Part shown: positions 36,372-48,265 of the stretch, piece by piece
Numbering within the stretch: the stretch's first letter is position 1
Layout of the letters: the number at the start of each line of letters is the position of its first letter
Source: Jacaranda mimosifolia
Taxonomy: Eukaryota; Streptophyta; Magnoliopsida; Lamiales; Bignoniaceae
Assembly: GCA_018894105.1 (NCBI GenBank)
Contig: CM032126.1
Span: 25,766,391-25,830,390 of the forward strand
Length of the DNA stretch: 64,000 bases
Reading direction: 5' to 3'
Position numbers and translations under genes: made by a program
The notes under the pieces: model-generated
Told to the model about the DNA's origin: nothing
Seen by the model: only the letters and a program-made list of their open reading frames with translations
Databases searched by the model: none

Positions 36372-38555
36372 CGAAAGTAGGAGATAGGCAAGGATCCATA
36401 AATTAAAACCAAAATAGGCAAAATTTAACTTACCATCACCAACCCAAGGATTAATTAACATGTCTTAAATTAAGATTTAGAAGCTAGAAAGTTACCTTTT
36501 GAAGAAAAACAAAGACAATTAGGTAGATCTTCTCTTAAACTCCTCAAAGTAGGATCTACATGCTCCACTTGATGGATCAAGTTCTCTACACCCAAGGCTC
36601 CTTAATGTAGCAACTTTTGCACACTCAGATACCTCCAATATAGCCTCCAATTGGCTAAAAATAGGAGGAATGGTAGCTCCAAAATTGCCCAAATAATGCT
36701 CCAAAAATTGACCACCATGAATGTTCAATCTCCAATTCTAAGCTCCCCAAGTGTGAAGCCTCTAATGGTGATCCACACACCTAGGAAGAACTCTCAAATC
36801 TTCACACTCTAGACTAGAATTTAGAGGAGGGGAAAGATGATAGGAGAGAGGGAGATGGCATTTTTGGTGAAGAGAGAGAGATAAGAGAATCCAGGGAAGT
36901 AGTTACTCAACACATGAGTTGTGCTACTTTTGGGAGGGAAATGGAAGCATGGGATAATCATCCTTGCTATGGCTGGCCACTTAGGTATTTATAGGAGAGG
37001 ACAAAAGCCTTTTGCACCATCCACATATGTGTCAACTTGCTAGATTCTTCTAGCTAGAATTGGATTTTTAATTTCACAAATTAAAAATACCAACTCATTT
37101 AATTCAAATGGACTCTTCCATATGATTTTCCTCCAAAACTAAGATTCCCTAGCTTATTAAATTAACTCTTTAATTTAATTAATTTAACTTAACTCCATAA
37201 GTTAATTAAATCAATTTAATACCTTAAGTTGACTTTGACTAATTAAATTGTCACATGGCACCAATTAAATTAACACCTTAATTTAATTGGCCTAATTTAA
37301 CTCTTTAAATTATTTTGATTAATTTAATACTTAAATTAATCAAGCCAAAGTGACCAAATAAATTAGCCAACTTGATTATCTCCCTTAGGTAAAAACACCT
37401 ACTTGGTATTTTCTAGCTACATAGAAAATTCCTCCATCAAATAAGAGTTTCCTTAAACTTTTGTGTGTGAGCCATTAGGTTCACCAATTCACTAGACAAT
37501 GGCTCACAACTCTTTTGTAATATTTTGAATATTGAAAATATTCGAATTAATTTAAACTCTTTTAAAGTAATAACTCCATCAATTAATCTCTATTAATTGA
37601 AGAGTACCTAATCTCCATAGTCGATGCCAAGCACAAGTCAATGGAGCCTAACAAGTTGGATGAATGAATTATATCGAGATGAACCATTATCACTTATGAT
37701 TGCCTTGCAAATACGCTCCTTCTGTTTCTTATCTCCCAAAATAGGTAAAGGCAATATATTTACGAACTCTCCAATAACCTCAATAACTATGTATCTTTTC
37801 TTGATGTTCCATTACCATTATGACCTCAACTTTGGAAAACTCCTTTTCCAAATTGTCATATCACCTTGCGTAATAATTTCTTGGAATTGATCATCTTAGA
37901 ATACTTAAGAGATCAACCTATTCTTCACATATGGGGGAAATAGATCCCATCTTAGAACTCACCAATCTTCATACTTAAGTAGCTTGTACCCAACCTAAGC
38001 CCCAAGTGACCACTACATGGTCGAAGCAAAATTAAAGCATAAGGATTCAAATATAAGGTTATTGTGAAACCTCAAATCAAAAGACCAATTATATACACTA
38101 TCGTAAGCTAGAGAACTTGCCACTACCAACATGCTTCTAGAGCTATCTAGTGGATTCTCTAAGCAGGCCTTTAGTGAACTTGTTCTCTAACAAACATCCA
38201 CTAATTTGCACACATGTCTAACATCGATTGCCCATAAAACGGGATAATATCCAACTCCTTGGAATATGCATCGTCAGTGCAAATCTATACCAATTTTAGA
38301 TGCCCCGTCTCAAAAGATTCTACGACTTAGAATATTTAAAATCATGATCATTGAGACTTGTTTCATGATCACCATCATATGCATGACAAAGTACCCTAGT
38401 TTAGTATGATTTAGGGGCTTCAACCAAATAAATGTGAAGAAATCATAAACGCATAAGATAAAACGATCATTTTATTTAATATCATTCAATCAAAAATGTT
38501 ACATATAGTAGTTATACATGTCAATCTAATTGGCTTGAAGGGTAATATTCCAACA
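36372..38555 (-). repeat. Solo copia LTR (same family as copia 1 and 2)
   Basis: 2184 bp. On the minus strand it starts TGTTGGAATATTACCC (38555) and ends CTTTCG (36372), the final A of CA being mutated. The flanks TATAT (36367-36371) and TGTAT (38556-38560) form a 5-bp duplication with one difference. No internal region is present, so it is most simply a product of LTR-LTR recombination. Confidence 0.88.
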
Positions 38556-38774
38556 TGTATATGTTATTATATATCCTAATTTTTTATATTTAACGTACAT
38601 ATATTATATATTTATTATGTGCGGCGGGTTTACTTAAACTCATAATTCATCCGAAACTCGATCGGTTCCATGAAATTAGGACCCGTAACCCACCCCAAAA
38701 CCTGTTTACTTGACTTTTAACCTGCCCGATTAGGGATAGGGACCCTAGTTTACTCGGATCCATTGCCATGCTCA
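38556..38774. other. Short spacer with CCCGATTAGGG-type sequence
   Basis: AT-rich DNA changes to a GC-richer patch (38630-38760) with phrases such as GGCGGGTTTACTTAAACTC and CTGTTTACTTGACTTTTAACC. These look like the end of a non-autonomous DNA transposon. No partner end was found, so the identity is open. Confidence 0.35.
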
Positions 38775-39795
38775 CAAGCACCCCAAATGTTGTGCCTCCA
38801 ATGTGTCCCCATACCTAAAATACTCTAGGTCCTCACTGTTTTAGCTAGAATTAGAAGGAGAAAGAAAGATAAGATGGTGTAAGGAAGCTTGGAAGAGAGA
38901 GGGAAGTTAGAGAGAATCTAAGAGGGTGTTTTTTTCTCAACACATAAGACAATAATTTTGGGAAGAAAAATGCTCAAGTAGCCAGCCATGTGTGAAGAGG
39001 TGGTGTATTTATAATGTGACTTGGATGCTCCTAGAAGCATTCATCATATTATCCTCATACATTGCCAACTAGCATGCCAACTTGCATGATTAGTTGAAGT
39101 TTTAATTTCCAAAATTAAAATGCCAACTCAATATTTAAAATGGACTTTTCTATTTTAACTTTTCCTCCAAAATTATATTCTCTAACTAATTAAATCAACT
39201 CCTTAATTTAATTAAATCAACTTGACTCTTTAAGTTAATTAAATCAACTTAACTCTTTAAGTTGACTTGACAAATTAAATTGCCACATGGTACCAATTAA
39301 ATTAACTCCTTAATTTAATTGGTACTATTTTAATTCTTCAAATTAACTTGATTAATTTAACACTGAAATTAATCAAGCCATTGTGACTATCTTTTAATTA
39401 GTCAACTTGGTATCTCTTCCAATACTCGACCAATTAATTATCTAACTCCTTGGAGAATTTCTCCATTTTTAATTAGAGTGCTCTAAGATTTTGTATGTAA
39501 CACCTCTAGGTTCACCAATTATTTAGACATGAGCTCACAACTTTTTGTGATTTAATAAATATCAAATATTCCGATTAGTTTAAACTCTTTTAAACTAATT
39601 ACTCTTTTAATTAGTTTCTATTAATTAAAGAGTATCCAATCTTCATAGTAGATGCCTAGCACAAGCCTATGTAGTCTAAGCAATTAGATAAATTAATTTT
39701 GGGTGAACCATTACCGCTTACGATTACCAGCAAGTATGGTCCTTTTATTTCTTATCTCCTAAAAGAGGCCCATGAAAAAATATTTAATTCGCCAA

Positions 39796-42700
39796 CAGGT
39801 AATTCTATTACATATGAATATTCTACATCTGAGTTTCCAACAGTGAATGCCCCTACTAAACTTTTCTGTCTGATGACTTGCCAAGAAACTCCACTTTTGA
39901 GCCCTAGCTACCTTTTACCTAGCGCCTCGCCGAGACTGCTTTGATAGACTACTAAAAACTAACTTGACTTGCCCCAGCTACTCCTTTTATCCGTGATGCC
40001 TAAAGTCTTATGATCTGAAAGGCTATGGATGGTTTCTCGCCCCCAGAATCCCAGTTGTCAATTGAGATTCTGACAAGAGGTCACCCTCTGCAAACTACCC
40101 ATCCGATGATGATCCTTCTATTGCTAGAATGGACCATCCTTTACCTTACAACTTGCATGTGTGAAGCATATAACTAGCCTTTCTTCTTTATTGAAGTCGA
40201 AGGACCTTGAATGCTTTCTCATATCGGTCGGTGTAAAGGTTCAACCTGGTAGACCTCAGACAGAAAGAGAATGGGATCCCGACCCAAGAAAGGAAAATGC
40301 TATCCGCTCCAGAACCTCTCGATCACTTCTACTTTTTCTATTCAAGACGGGGAGAAATCATCAATGAAATTAGATGCTAGTTGTTTCCTGAAACTAGCTC
40401 CAGTAAACTGGATGATTAGAGTCTGGCCATCCTGAGTGATAAGCACTGCTAAACCTAAGTTCAGTGCCTAATTTCTTCCGTAGCACCCTCTATTAGAGGG
40501 CAGACTGCTGTTTTGATCGCTTGCCGTTAGTCCGTCTAACGCCTTTCGTCATAAAGCGTGCTTTCTCACCACCTAATGATGATCAAATCACGATCCTAGG
40601 GTGGTTCGTCTTTCATATGCAGATTCTATATGAAATCAAGACCTCGCAACTTCTTTAGTTCTAGAGGATGTAGAGCCAATTCAAATTTCTTTCCCTAGAT
40701 CTCTCGGGTTGGGGTCAGTTTTCTCTTCCTTTGTTCCTAACTCTAGTTCAGCTATTCGATCAAATGCCTCGGGTGGGGTTCAGAAATCCAAGTCTGAAAA
40801 GAAGGCTTCAGAAGGGACACCCGTAGGGGCACAGTCACCCAAACTGACCAGAACTCAGAGGAGACATATGCGGTGGGAAGAAAGTCAATTTACCTCACTT
40901 CTTAGGATCCAATTCCAGTGAAATCCGCAACAAAGCCAGCACCGGAACCCATTGCTTTTGTGGGATCAACTTCTCGTTTTTGATATAGAACTGGATAATC
41001 ACAAACTTCCTTTGCCTCTATTCCCCCATGATATGGTTCCCTACAGTCCAAACCCGGTGCCGCATTAGGTTAGGGAGCCGGACGATAATAGCTCATCCGC
41101 ATCCCAAAGCGCGCTGCCCTCCTACGCGTGCAACACTAAGTAATCCAAGCCAACCCACATTACTGACTAACGGCGGATAATCATTTTCTTAGAGGTACTA
41201 AATACAACTCCATGAATGAGCAAAATGAAGGTTGCATTAATGATAAAAATCTCTAAGGAAACCGCTAAAAAAAGATTGAACATGTGGGAGGATCCGAACG
41301 AAGTGGCGGTCAAAAGACAGGTTTGAACTAAACTAAGGGGGGGCTGACACTAGTAAGCGTAGGCCGAGCCGAAGTGTCAAAACAAAACATACCAAAAGGT
41401 TCTGAATATCTGTGCGCTCCCTGTTGAAGCTGACCCACCACCTATATTGAGCTTGAGCCAAGCCTCCTTACTCAGAGAGGACTTTCTTGCTTAGTTAGAT
41501 AGGGTGGGAACTTAACTGGTTAGATATAGTGAGGCAGGGGCTCAAAGACGGGGGGCCCACCTATATCATAACCACCATTTTCACATAATTTAGCGGGTAG
41601 AGGTGATTTAAGTGAGGAGACAGGAGCGAATAAGCTCCAAATTTGCTTCAATCGACAGGGGAACCATTTCCTCTTAGGCATTAAGCAATCGATCTAGCGA
41701 GCAGGTGGTATCCTTAAGCCACTAAAGCATACTTCGCGTTACAAAGAGCCCTGTGAGTTATGGCAGGGAAGCTTCTGAGAATGACCGATTCAACTCGTAC
41801 CTCGCTCCTTAGTCCATGTTCAGTTTGTTATTCTGTCTGGCAGTGGATGTGTTTGGTCTTTCGTCGGGGTATGGTTTCATCGTTAGTAAGAGAGGGATTG
41901 AAATAGATCTAGTAAAATAGTGAATAAGACGACCCCCTTCGAGAAGAGTTGGATTGAACCTGTTGGGAATAGCCCAATTGAATAGGTCAAGGGGTCAAAT
42001 TCATCTTTCCTTTTCCCCACGCCCGATATTGATATAAAAAGTAGGATTCCACTAGACCACTTTGATGTTGAGTTGGGGGATGCGAACATAGTGGCGCTAA
42101 AATACCTTCTGCGCTATCTTAAAGGCGAAAAACTTCTATTCCATTTTGAGACCGTGACCCATCGCTCCACACTTTTTCACTGATTTAGTGAGATAAGTGT
42201 GAAATTCTCCTCCACAAGACTTTGGAAAAAGGGCTTATGACACCTCTGACATCTTAATAAAAGGGCTTGGGTCCGGACATGACCCACTAGCTGATCAACC
42301 AAAGTAGCTACACGAATAGCAGGGTCATGATGCAAGCTAAAAAGCATACTAAGGACATAAATTATTAATGCTTCAATTGTATATTGACCGAACTCATTAA
42401 GCAATTCCTGATCCTTATCGGAGAGTTCCTTTTTACCCCGAAGATTATCCTGAGCATTTTCGCCATAAGGCAGGATTAATATTTTGATCAAATTAGGTAC
42501 ACTTTTAAACATATACTTCTCATCGAATTGACTACAAATATCTTCTATCTCTATTTGAATATCCCGTAATTGTTCCTCTTTTAATGGCAACCGGTCTTTA
42601 GCATAAATTAATTTCTCAAAAATGCTATCTTTTTATAATTCAGACCTAGTTTTGTCCAGTCGTCCAATCTGCTCAGCTCCCCCCAAAATATGACAATAGT

Positions 42701-43905
42701 AGCTATTAAAAAATCAAATTAGAGCCTTCTTCTTCTCATTAGAAAGACTTTGATCCGTTAACAAGGCCATAAGCCATTTAACAGGAGGCATGTCCGTCCA
42801 GTTTGTAGAAGTATGGAAGCAGTAAATCTAAGTTCTCGAAAGCGTCAGTCTTCCCTTACTTTTAGCTCTTTCCTACCTTTGGTTGTCCGCCCTTCAAGAG
42901 GTATAGCACAAAGGAAGGTTCCTATAGAAGTTCCCTACCTACATTCATTAAAGAGTTAAATTCCCGGTACTCCATCCATAGTGTTGTCTACGGATCCTTC
43001 CCCGAATTCGGGTTAGTCTTAGTCTCCCTAGCTACTTAATCACAAGCTCCCTGCTTTCTTTTTTATAGCTTCTAGCAGAAGTAAGGAGTGTGCGAGTCTA
43101 GTAAAGGCCGGAAGGAGAGGAATGAAGTATCTTGACTGAAAGGAGAGGGGCAGCCATAACACAAGGCTATTCCTAGCCAAAGACCGATCTAGTTCCCGAT
43201 AGCGAATAGTTGGCCTTTTCTGCCTCCCTCAATAGAATGACCTAGTCGCTCGAAGGACTATCTCAGATCGGTACTAGATATCATACCCAATTCACACCTA
43301 ACCTTCTATTACTACTCCTTTCTAGAGAGATAGGCAATAAAGAGAAATCGTTTGCCCTAATGATGACATTGGCTATTGGGGTGAGGCCGAGGCCCCGAGA
43401 TGTCACTCCATAAGATTACTAAAGACCCCTTGACCGATAGATAGCGATAGAATTGGATGAAAGATGGGGAAAATCCCCAATAGAATCAATCAACAGTGAA
43501 GAAAGAAGGAGATTCCCTTTACCCAGATGCTTATTTATATTTATTTAGTCTTTAGTAGCCTGATCACACCGAACCGAACGTGAGCAGATAGAAGGCCACA
43601 TACTTCGATCCTATCACAGGCAAATAAGCGAATACAGAGTCGAAAGCACTTTCATTGAGTTCCAATCTCGAAAGACTAAAGGAACGGGGGAATGACTACC
43701 TGTAATAAAGCACGGGCTAATACGAGCCGACCAGAAGAAGCAAGGCTTAGATTACCAAATCCTGGACACAATCTTCCGTCAGATGGAGAGCCCCTTGCCT
43801 CGCCTTTTCTAGCCTCTCCTTCTTGCTTACCTAGCTCTTGTTTTAGTGACTCTTCCTCTTTTCTAGTTTTTTTTTTTTCTGAGTGTTAATACGATAGATT
43901 TTTCA
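39796..43905. other. Organelle-like (probably mitochondrial) DNA insertion, about 4.1 kb
   Basis: The composition changes abruptly at both edges. The inserted DNA is visibly GC-richer, lacks the long A/T runs of its surroundings, and has the texture of plant mitochondrial intergenic DNA (for example CTATCCGCTCCAGAACCTC, GGGTGAGGCCGAGGCCCCG, CGCTTGCCGTTAGTCCGTC). No rRNA, tRNA or standard mitochondrial gene was recognised. It holds one unidentified, broken ORF (42177-42791 minus). It is called a nuclear mitochondrial insertion on composition and style, not on a gene match; a plasmid-like or other foreign source cannot be excluded. It sits inside a copia LTR, so it arrived after that LTR. Confidence 0.6.
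42177..42791 (-). pseudogene. Unidentified ORF in the organelle-like insert, two stops
   Basis: The frame opens at 42791 (MPPVKWLMALLTDQSL). It contains two in-frame stops (after KKKALI, and after KTRSEL), then stays open for 137 codons from 42590 to the end at 42177. The open part is a soluble-looking, helix-rich sequence with no signal peptide or transmembrane segment and a CQRCHKPF motif near the C-terminus (a possible metal-binding CX2C). It does not match any standard mitochondrial protein known to me. Plasmid-derived ORFs are common in plant mitochondria, which is one possible source. Confidence 0.4.
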
Positions 43906-44647
43906 TTTGGTTCCTTAATAAACTCGATAACTATATATCTATTCTTGATGTTTGATTCCCAATTATAACCTCCACTTTGGAAAACATCTTTTCCAAATTA
44001 TCATATCACCTTGCGTAAGGATTTTTTAGAATCGATCATCCTAGAATACATAGGAGATCGACCCATTCTTTATAAACATGCGAAACAAATCTCATCTTGG
44101 AACTCACTAACCTCCATACTTAGGTAGCTTGTGCACAACCTAAGCCCCAGACGTGGTCGGAGCAAAATCAAAGCACGTAGATCTAAATATAAAGTTACTA
44201 TATATTTCCCATTACCGACATGCCATTCCTACTATCTCATGGATTCTCTAAGCGAGTCTTCAATGAACTTGTTCTCTAACAAGCACCTACTAACATGCAT
44301 CTATATCTTACATAGATTGCCTATGAAACGGGGCAACATCCAACTCCTTGAAGTATGCATCATTAGTGCGTGTCTATCCAAATCTGAGATGCCCTACCTC
44401 TTAAGATTTTATGACTTGCAATATCTAAAATCATGACCATAGATACTTATTTCATGATCACTATCATATGTGTGACCAAGTCCCATAGTCTTGTATGATT
44501 TAAGGGTTTGAACTAAATACATGTAAAGAAAATCATTAATGACAAGATGAAGATGGCCATTTTATTGAATATCATTCAATCAAGACTGTTACATGGAGTA
44601 GTTTTACATGCCAATCTAATCGACTGGTAGGGCACTGTTCCAACAGC

Positions 44648-45862
44648 TCAATGGTGTCAAGACCTAAACATGAATTCTGCTCTCTAACGCTATCCTAAAC
44701 ATATAACATCTTTAATCCCACAGAGCAACTCCCATTGGCTCCTCCATCATAGCTTCCACTCAAACTTTAGGCCCTCTCTTAGGTTCTCCAGCAGCAATAC
44801 AACTGACAAGAACAAAGAGTGTAATTTTTGTACCTTGAGATCATGATCATTCAAAATGTATGTATGGGCTATGCTAAAACTGACCTCGCCCATCACATTA
44901 AAAGAGCCCAATTGTGAAAGTGATAAAATTTATGAGCAATGAATCCTCTAGATAGCTTGGATTTGAAAGGAAAGTGTGACAATAGCCTAAATTTCTAAGT
45001 AGAGGTGTGAATCTTAGCAGGTGCAATGCAGACAATGGATATTCTGCATTCAGCTCATACTTAATCGACTAAAGAAAGACAAAGAGGCTCATAAAAATCA
45101 CAGTTGTTGAGACCATCTTGATGACACTCAACAAAAGCTACTCCCAACTGAGATGCATAAGTGCATTAACCCCCATTATGCGAAATAACTTATTCACATA
45201 CAAATTATCTTGGGTTGCACCTAGTCCGCAAAGATTTAATTATGCTAAGAACTAACACATAAAATAAAGCCACCGATGCTGAATCAAAACTTTTGAACTT
45301 AGAAAATATGATAACCCTGCAAGAAAACCAATCTTCATGAAACAAAGACTAGATAAATTATCTCCACAAAGAAAAGGCCTAAAGAGTGCACCTAGTTCTA
45401 GCACTCAAGGAGCACCCAATGCAAACATCCAATAATAACTCAATGCGGGCGCTTGGCACGAGCACCTGGCAGGTGTCCTAGCGTTGACACCCAGCAAGTT
45501 CTCCTAGCATATACCTAGCCTCAAAGCTCGATGGACACTTAAAATAGACCTATTCTAGTTTACCTTTCTTCTTGATGATAGACCCAGTCTTGATCACAAC
45601 TTGAATTGGTTTTTCATCCCTAACATTCCAGTCCTTGTAGTTTCTCTCAAAAATTCACCTAAGTTCTAAGACAAATACAACATGGGAGTTTTTCCAAGTT
45701 CCTCAACAAGCATGTACTCATGCACACCTAACTTAATCAATTAAAGTTAATTAAATTAATAATATTATTTTAACAAATTAAAGTAACAAAAAAATTAACA
45801 AACTAAACTTATAATTTATTTTCATTGTGAAATTAAAAATTTCACATAAAAAATAGAGGGCT
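44648..45862. other. Gypsy spacer, part 4
   Basis: This is a non-coding stretch before the gypsy 3' LTR. It starts with GCTCAATGGTGTCAAGACC, similar to 35729-35747. A GC-richer section at 45360-45520 (GAGCACC, GGCACGAGCACCTGGCAGG) resembles the spacer phrases at 25160-25250. It ends in an AT-rich run. No open frame is convincing. Confidence 0.45.
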
Positions 45863-46210
45863 TGATGCCATTGCTAAAAATTGACTATAAGGACAATTTA
45901 GTAAATTAACCAAAGATGACATTAAACCTAAAACTAATTAACCAAGTAAAAAGGCAGAAGAGCTAGCCCAAAGGACAAGCTAAGCCCACAAAGAGGGATA
46001 GGAGAACCTTAATGGACCTAAGCTTATCAAGGCTAAAAACTATAAATATCAAGTCCTAGAGAGAACTTAGATATAAGAAATTATACGCCAAAAATCTTGA
46101 GTCAGAGGACTTTTGAGAAGAAAATATCTATTTAAGCACGTTCCAAATAAAATGAACTAACACATTACTATTTTTCGAGAAGGACCTTGCTCAATTTCCA
46201 AGTAGCATCA
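45863..46210 (+). repeat. 3' LTR of the gypsy element
   Basis: It begins TGATGCCATTGCTAAAA and carries the TATA box at 46041-46050. It is followed by AAGTT, the partner of GAGTT at 18732. It aligns with the 5' LTR with many differences and a few indels, indicating an old insertion. The exact last base (46207 or 46210) is uncertain. Confidence 0.65.
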
Positions 46211-46274
46211 AAGTTTAATTTTGATTCAAAAAAATAAATATATAAAATTGATGTATTATACAACAAAATTTCCA
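46211..46274. repeat. Left LTR of outer element, piece 3
   Basis: TAATTTTGATTCAAAAAAAT and the bases up to AAATTTCCA match 48207-48265 in the right LTR. This short piece shows where the outer LTR continues after the gypsy insertion. Confidence 0.7.
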
Positions 46275-46309
46275 TGTTCACTTGAACTTATTGGAACATA
46301 TAGATTGTT

Positions 46310-46965
46310 TAAACTCATACCAAGGAGTTCTTCGATTTGAATTTGAATTTTCATAGATAGTTTATAGTCACATCAAGGATCCTTCATTTTCAATTTGTCA
46401 GATAATTTATACTCATATCAAGAATTTTAAACTTAAATTTATTAGATAGTTTATACTCATATTGAGGAGTTTCCATTTGAATTTGTTAGATAGTTTATAA
46501 TCATATCAAGGAGTCTTAATTTTTGGTTAGTTTATACTCATATCTAAGAGTCTTTATTTGAGATTTGTAGAGAGTTTATACTCATATTAAAGAGTTTTCT
46601 TTTGAATTTGTGAGATTTATTTGAAATTAACTTGTAGAACTTTTACTCTTGTCAAATGGTGCTTCACTTATCTTGACTTCTAAACCTTATGCTTTTAGCA
46701 AGGAGTTACCATTTTCAATTTACTTAAACATATTGATGGTTTATACTCATATCAATGAGTATTTATTTGAATTTGACTTGTAGACATTTTATACTCTTAT
46801 CAAGGAGTACTTCATTTAAATATCTTAATATAAAATCCTAAACAATTTAATTTGGTATCTATAAGTACTTTGCAAGACTTTAATTCAAAAATTTTAGATA
46901 ATTTGTACTCATATTTGGAAGCATCATTGATAGTTTAGGTTGTTATCAAGGAGTATTTGAAACTT
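46310..46965. repeat. Degenerate tandem array in the core of the outer element
   Basis: About ten diverged units of roughly 60-70 bases are built on the phrase TAGTTTATACTCATATCAAG followed by GAGT and a TTTGAATTTG tract (46366, 46409, 46448, 46490, 46528, 46577, 46735, 46786, 46906). Spacing is irregular. There is no coding potential. Confidence 0.65.
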
Positions 46966-47394
46966 GAAGGTGAATGTTAATTGCCTGAACATCTTCATTA
47001 TTTTTAGCATCACTTGAGTATTCTAGTTCATAAATTTCATGATTTGAAAGTCTTATTTGTGGACATGCTTTCTGAGTCCTTCAATGGCCCTCATCGAATT
47101 TACAATTTTTTTTTCTAAGAAAGTGGTTTGATCACCATGATTGTCGTAGTTTCATAATTTGAGCTTACAAAAGATTCTAGACTTGTAGTTTCTGCATAGC
47201 TTTTAGTTTCTGCATTTCCCCTATTCTTAATGGAAATTTGACCGGAAAACGTAGAATACCATCTTCTCTTGCTTCCTCATGCTTGTGTACAACTTGACTT
47301 GAGAAATTTGAAGTTTCTAGAGTTTGGGTAATTGTCCTTTATCTTTATTTGGGCTTCAAATTTGATAGGTGAAGATAAAAATGAGACATAAAGA

Positions 47395-48265
47395 TCATCC
47401 CACTAGGCATGCCAAAAATTTATAACATAAAGTTCCTCTCTACAAAATAAAATTACAAGACAAAAAAATTTGTCAAGTAAAAATTTAATGAAACTATGAT
47501 TATGGTACAATCCCTAATTTGGATCCTCTTATTCTTACTTTAAAAAGTGATAACTTTAAGTCTTTCTACTTCAAAGGAGAAGTTTGGCACTTTGATATCC
47601 TCCAAAGCCGACTTTTCTCTTTTATAACATTAATACAAATGCTTTGTAGTGTAATCTCGAATCAAATGCTACAATTTGGTAAGTTCAGTGATGAACGCCT
47701 GGAATACAATAGATCTCTTTAAATTTGATTGAAATGATAACATCAATCCAATGGCTTTACATTGTAATCTCGAGTCAAATGATGCAATTTAATTTGATGA
47801 ACTGCGCAACGAACGTTTTGTTCTATATATGCCTTGAATGCCATGAAACTCCTTGAATTTAGTTTAGAGAACTGTGGAACCTTCTACAAAGTCTCTCTTA
47901 CTTGAATGTGGACTTTGTTGTGGCTTTCTGTTGTTGTTTGGCTTCTTGAGGTGATCCTTATTTAAATTTACAGGGTATGAGCTCTTGCCATAATAATTTG
48001 ATGAAGCGGCCCAATTTGATTGATCATCCATTATTTAATTAGTATTTATTTCCTTAATCACAAGATGTGATTTGGATTACCTAATATCTCTATTTGCTTC
48101 CTTGCTTTGCAAGATATGATTTGATTACCTCACATGCCTCAATTTCATATATGGCAATATTTGATTTATTCATCTCAATTTAATATTTTATTTATTCTCG
48201 AAATTCAATTTTGATGTCAAAAAAAAATAAATATAAAAATGATGAATTAGTCGACAAAATTTTCA
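47395..48265. repeat. Right LTR of the outer element
   Basis: This is the continuous copy that aligns with the three left pieces. It contains a small internal duplication (CTACAATTTGG 47670 / TGCAATTTAATT 47782, with GTAATCTCGA repeated at 47650 and 47765). At 47797-47830 it carries the uninterrupted version of the CACTA insertion site, and at 48195-48210 that of the gypsy insertion site. Confidence 0.6.

Larger units (their letters stand above)
38775..44647 (-). repeat. Truncated copia LTR interrupted by organelle-like DNA
   Basis: LTR homology runs from about 38775 to 39795 and resumes from about 43906 to 44647, where the minus strand begins TGTTGGAACAGTGCCC. The break lies at the same point of the LTR on both sides: AATTCGCCAA on the left, GGTTCCTTAATAAACTCG on the right, against GAACTCTCCAATAACCTCA in the solo LTR at 37769. 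About 370 bp of the LTR 3' end (left side here) are missing. No target duplication is visible. Confidence 0.75.
18737..46210 (+). mobile_element. Ty3/gypsy (Tat-like) element, split by later insertions
   Basis: The short LTRs (about 320-345 bp) begin TGAT(A/G)C and share a TATA box. The flanks GAGTT (18732-18736) and AAGTT (46211-46215) form a 5-bp duplication with one difference. The first LTR is followed by a GGCGCCATATGTGGGAAC-type primer-binding site, typical of the Tat/Athila/Ogre side of plant gypsy. Only pol is present (19270-23130). Gag and protease are missing. A long non-coding spacer lies between pol and the right LTR and has collected a hAT-like element, a copia, two copia LTRs and organelle DNA. 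The paralogous empty site at 48200-48265 confirms the outer boundaries. Confidence 0.75.
1275..48265. mobile_element. Outermost old LTR-type element hosting the nest
   Basis: Two copies of one roughly 0.7-0.9 kb sequence bracket a 1.1-kb non-coding core (46275-47394). The right copy (47395-48265) is continuous. The left copy is in three pieces: about 1275-1478, 18350-18736 and 46211-46274. Joined in that order the pieces align with the right copy, including a shared ATGCCTTGAATGCC block (18362 and 47830), a TATTTATTTCCTTAATCACA block (18580s and 48040s) and an ending ...ACAAAATTT(T/C)CCATG. The gaps are exactly the CACTA block and the gypsy element. The core has no gag or pol, so this looks like a non-autonomous LARD/TRIM-like element. 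The outer start is approximate, and no target-site duplication was resolved. Confidence 0.6.

Noticed and set aside
41883..42089. 68-codon minus frame in the organelle-like insert
   Set aside because: No recognisable protein; the overlapping plus frame at 42086-42160 (ALKYLLRYLKGEK) only faintly recalls copia RNase H and is too short to call.
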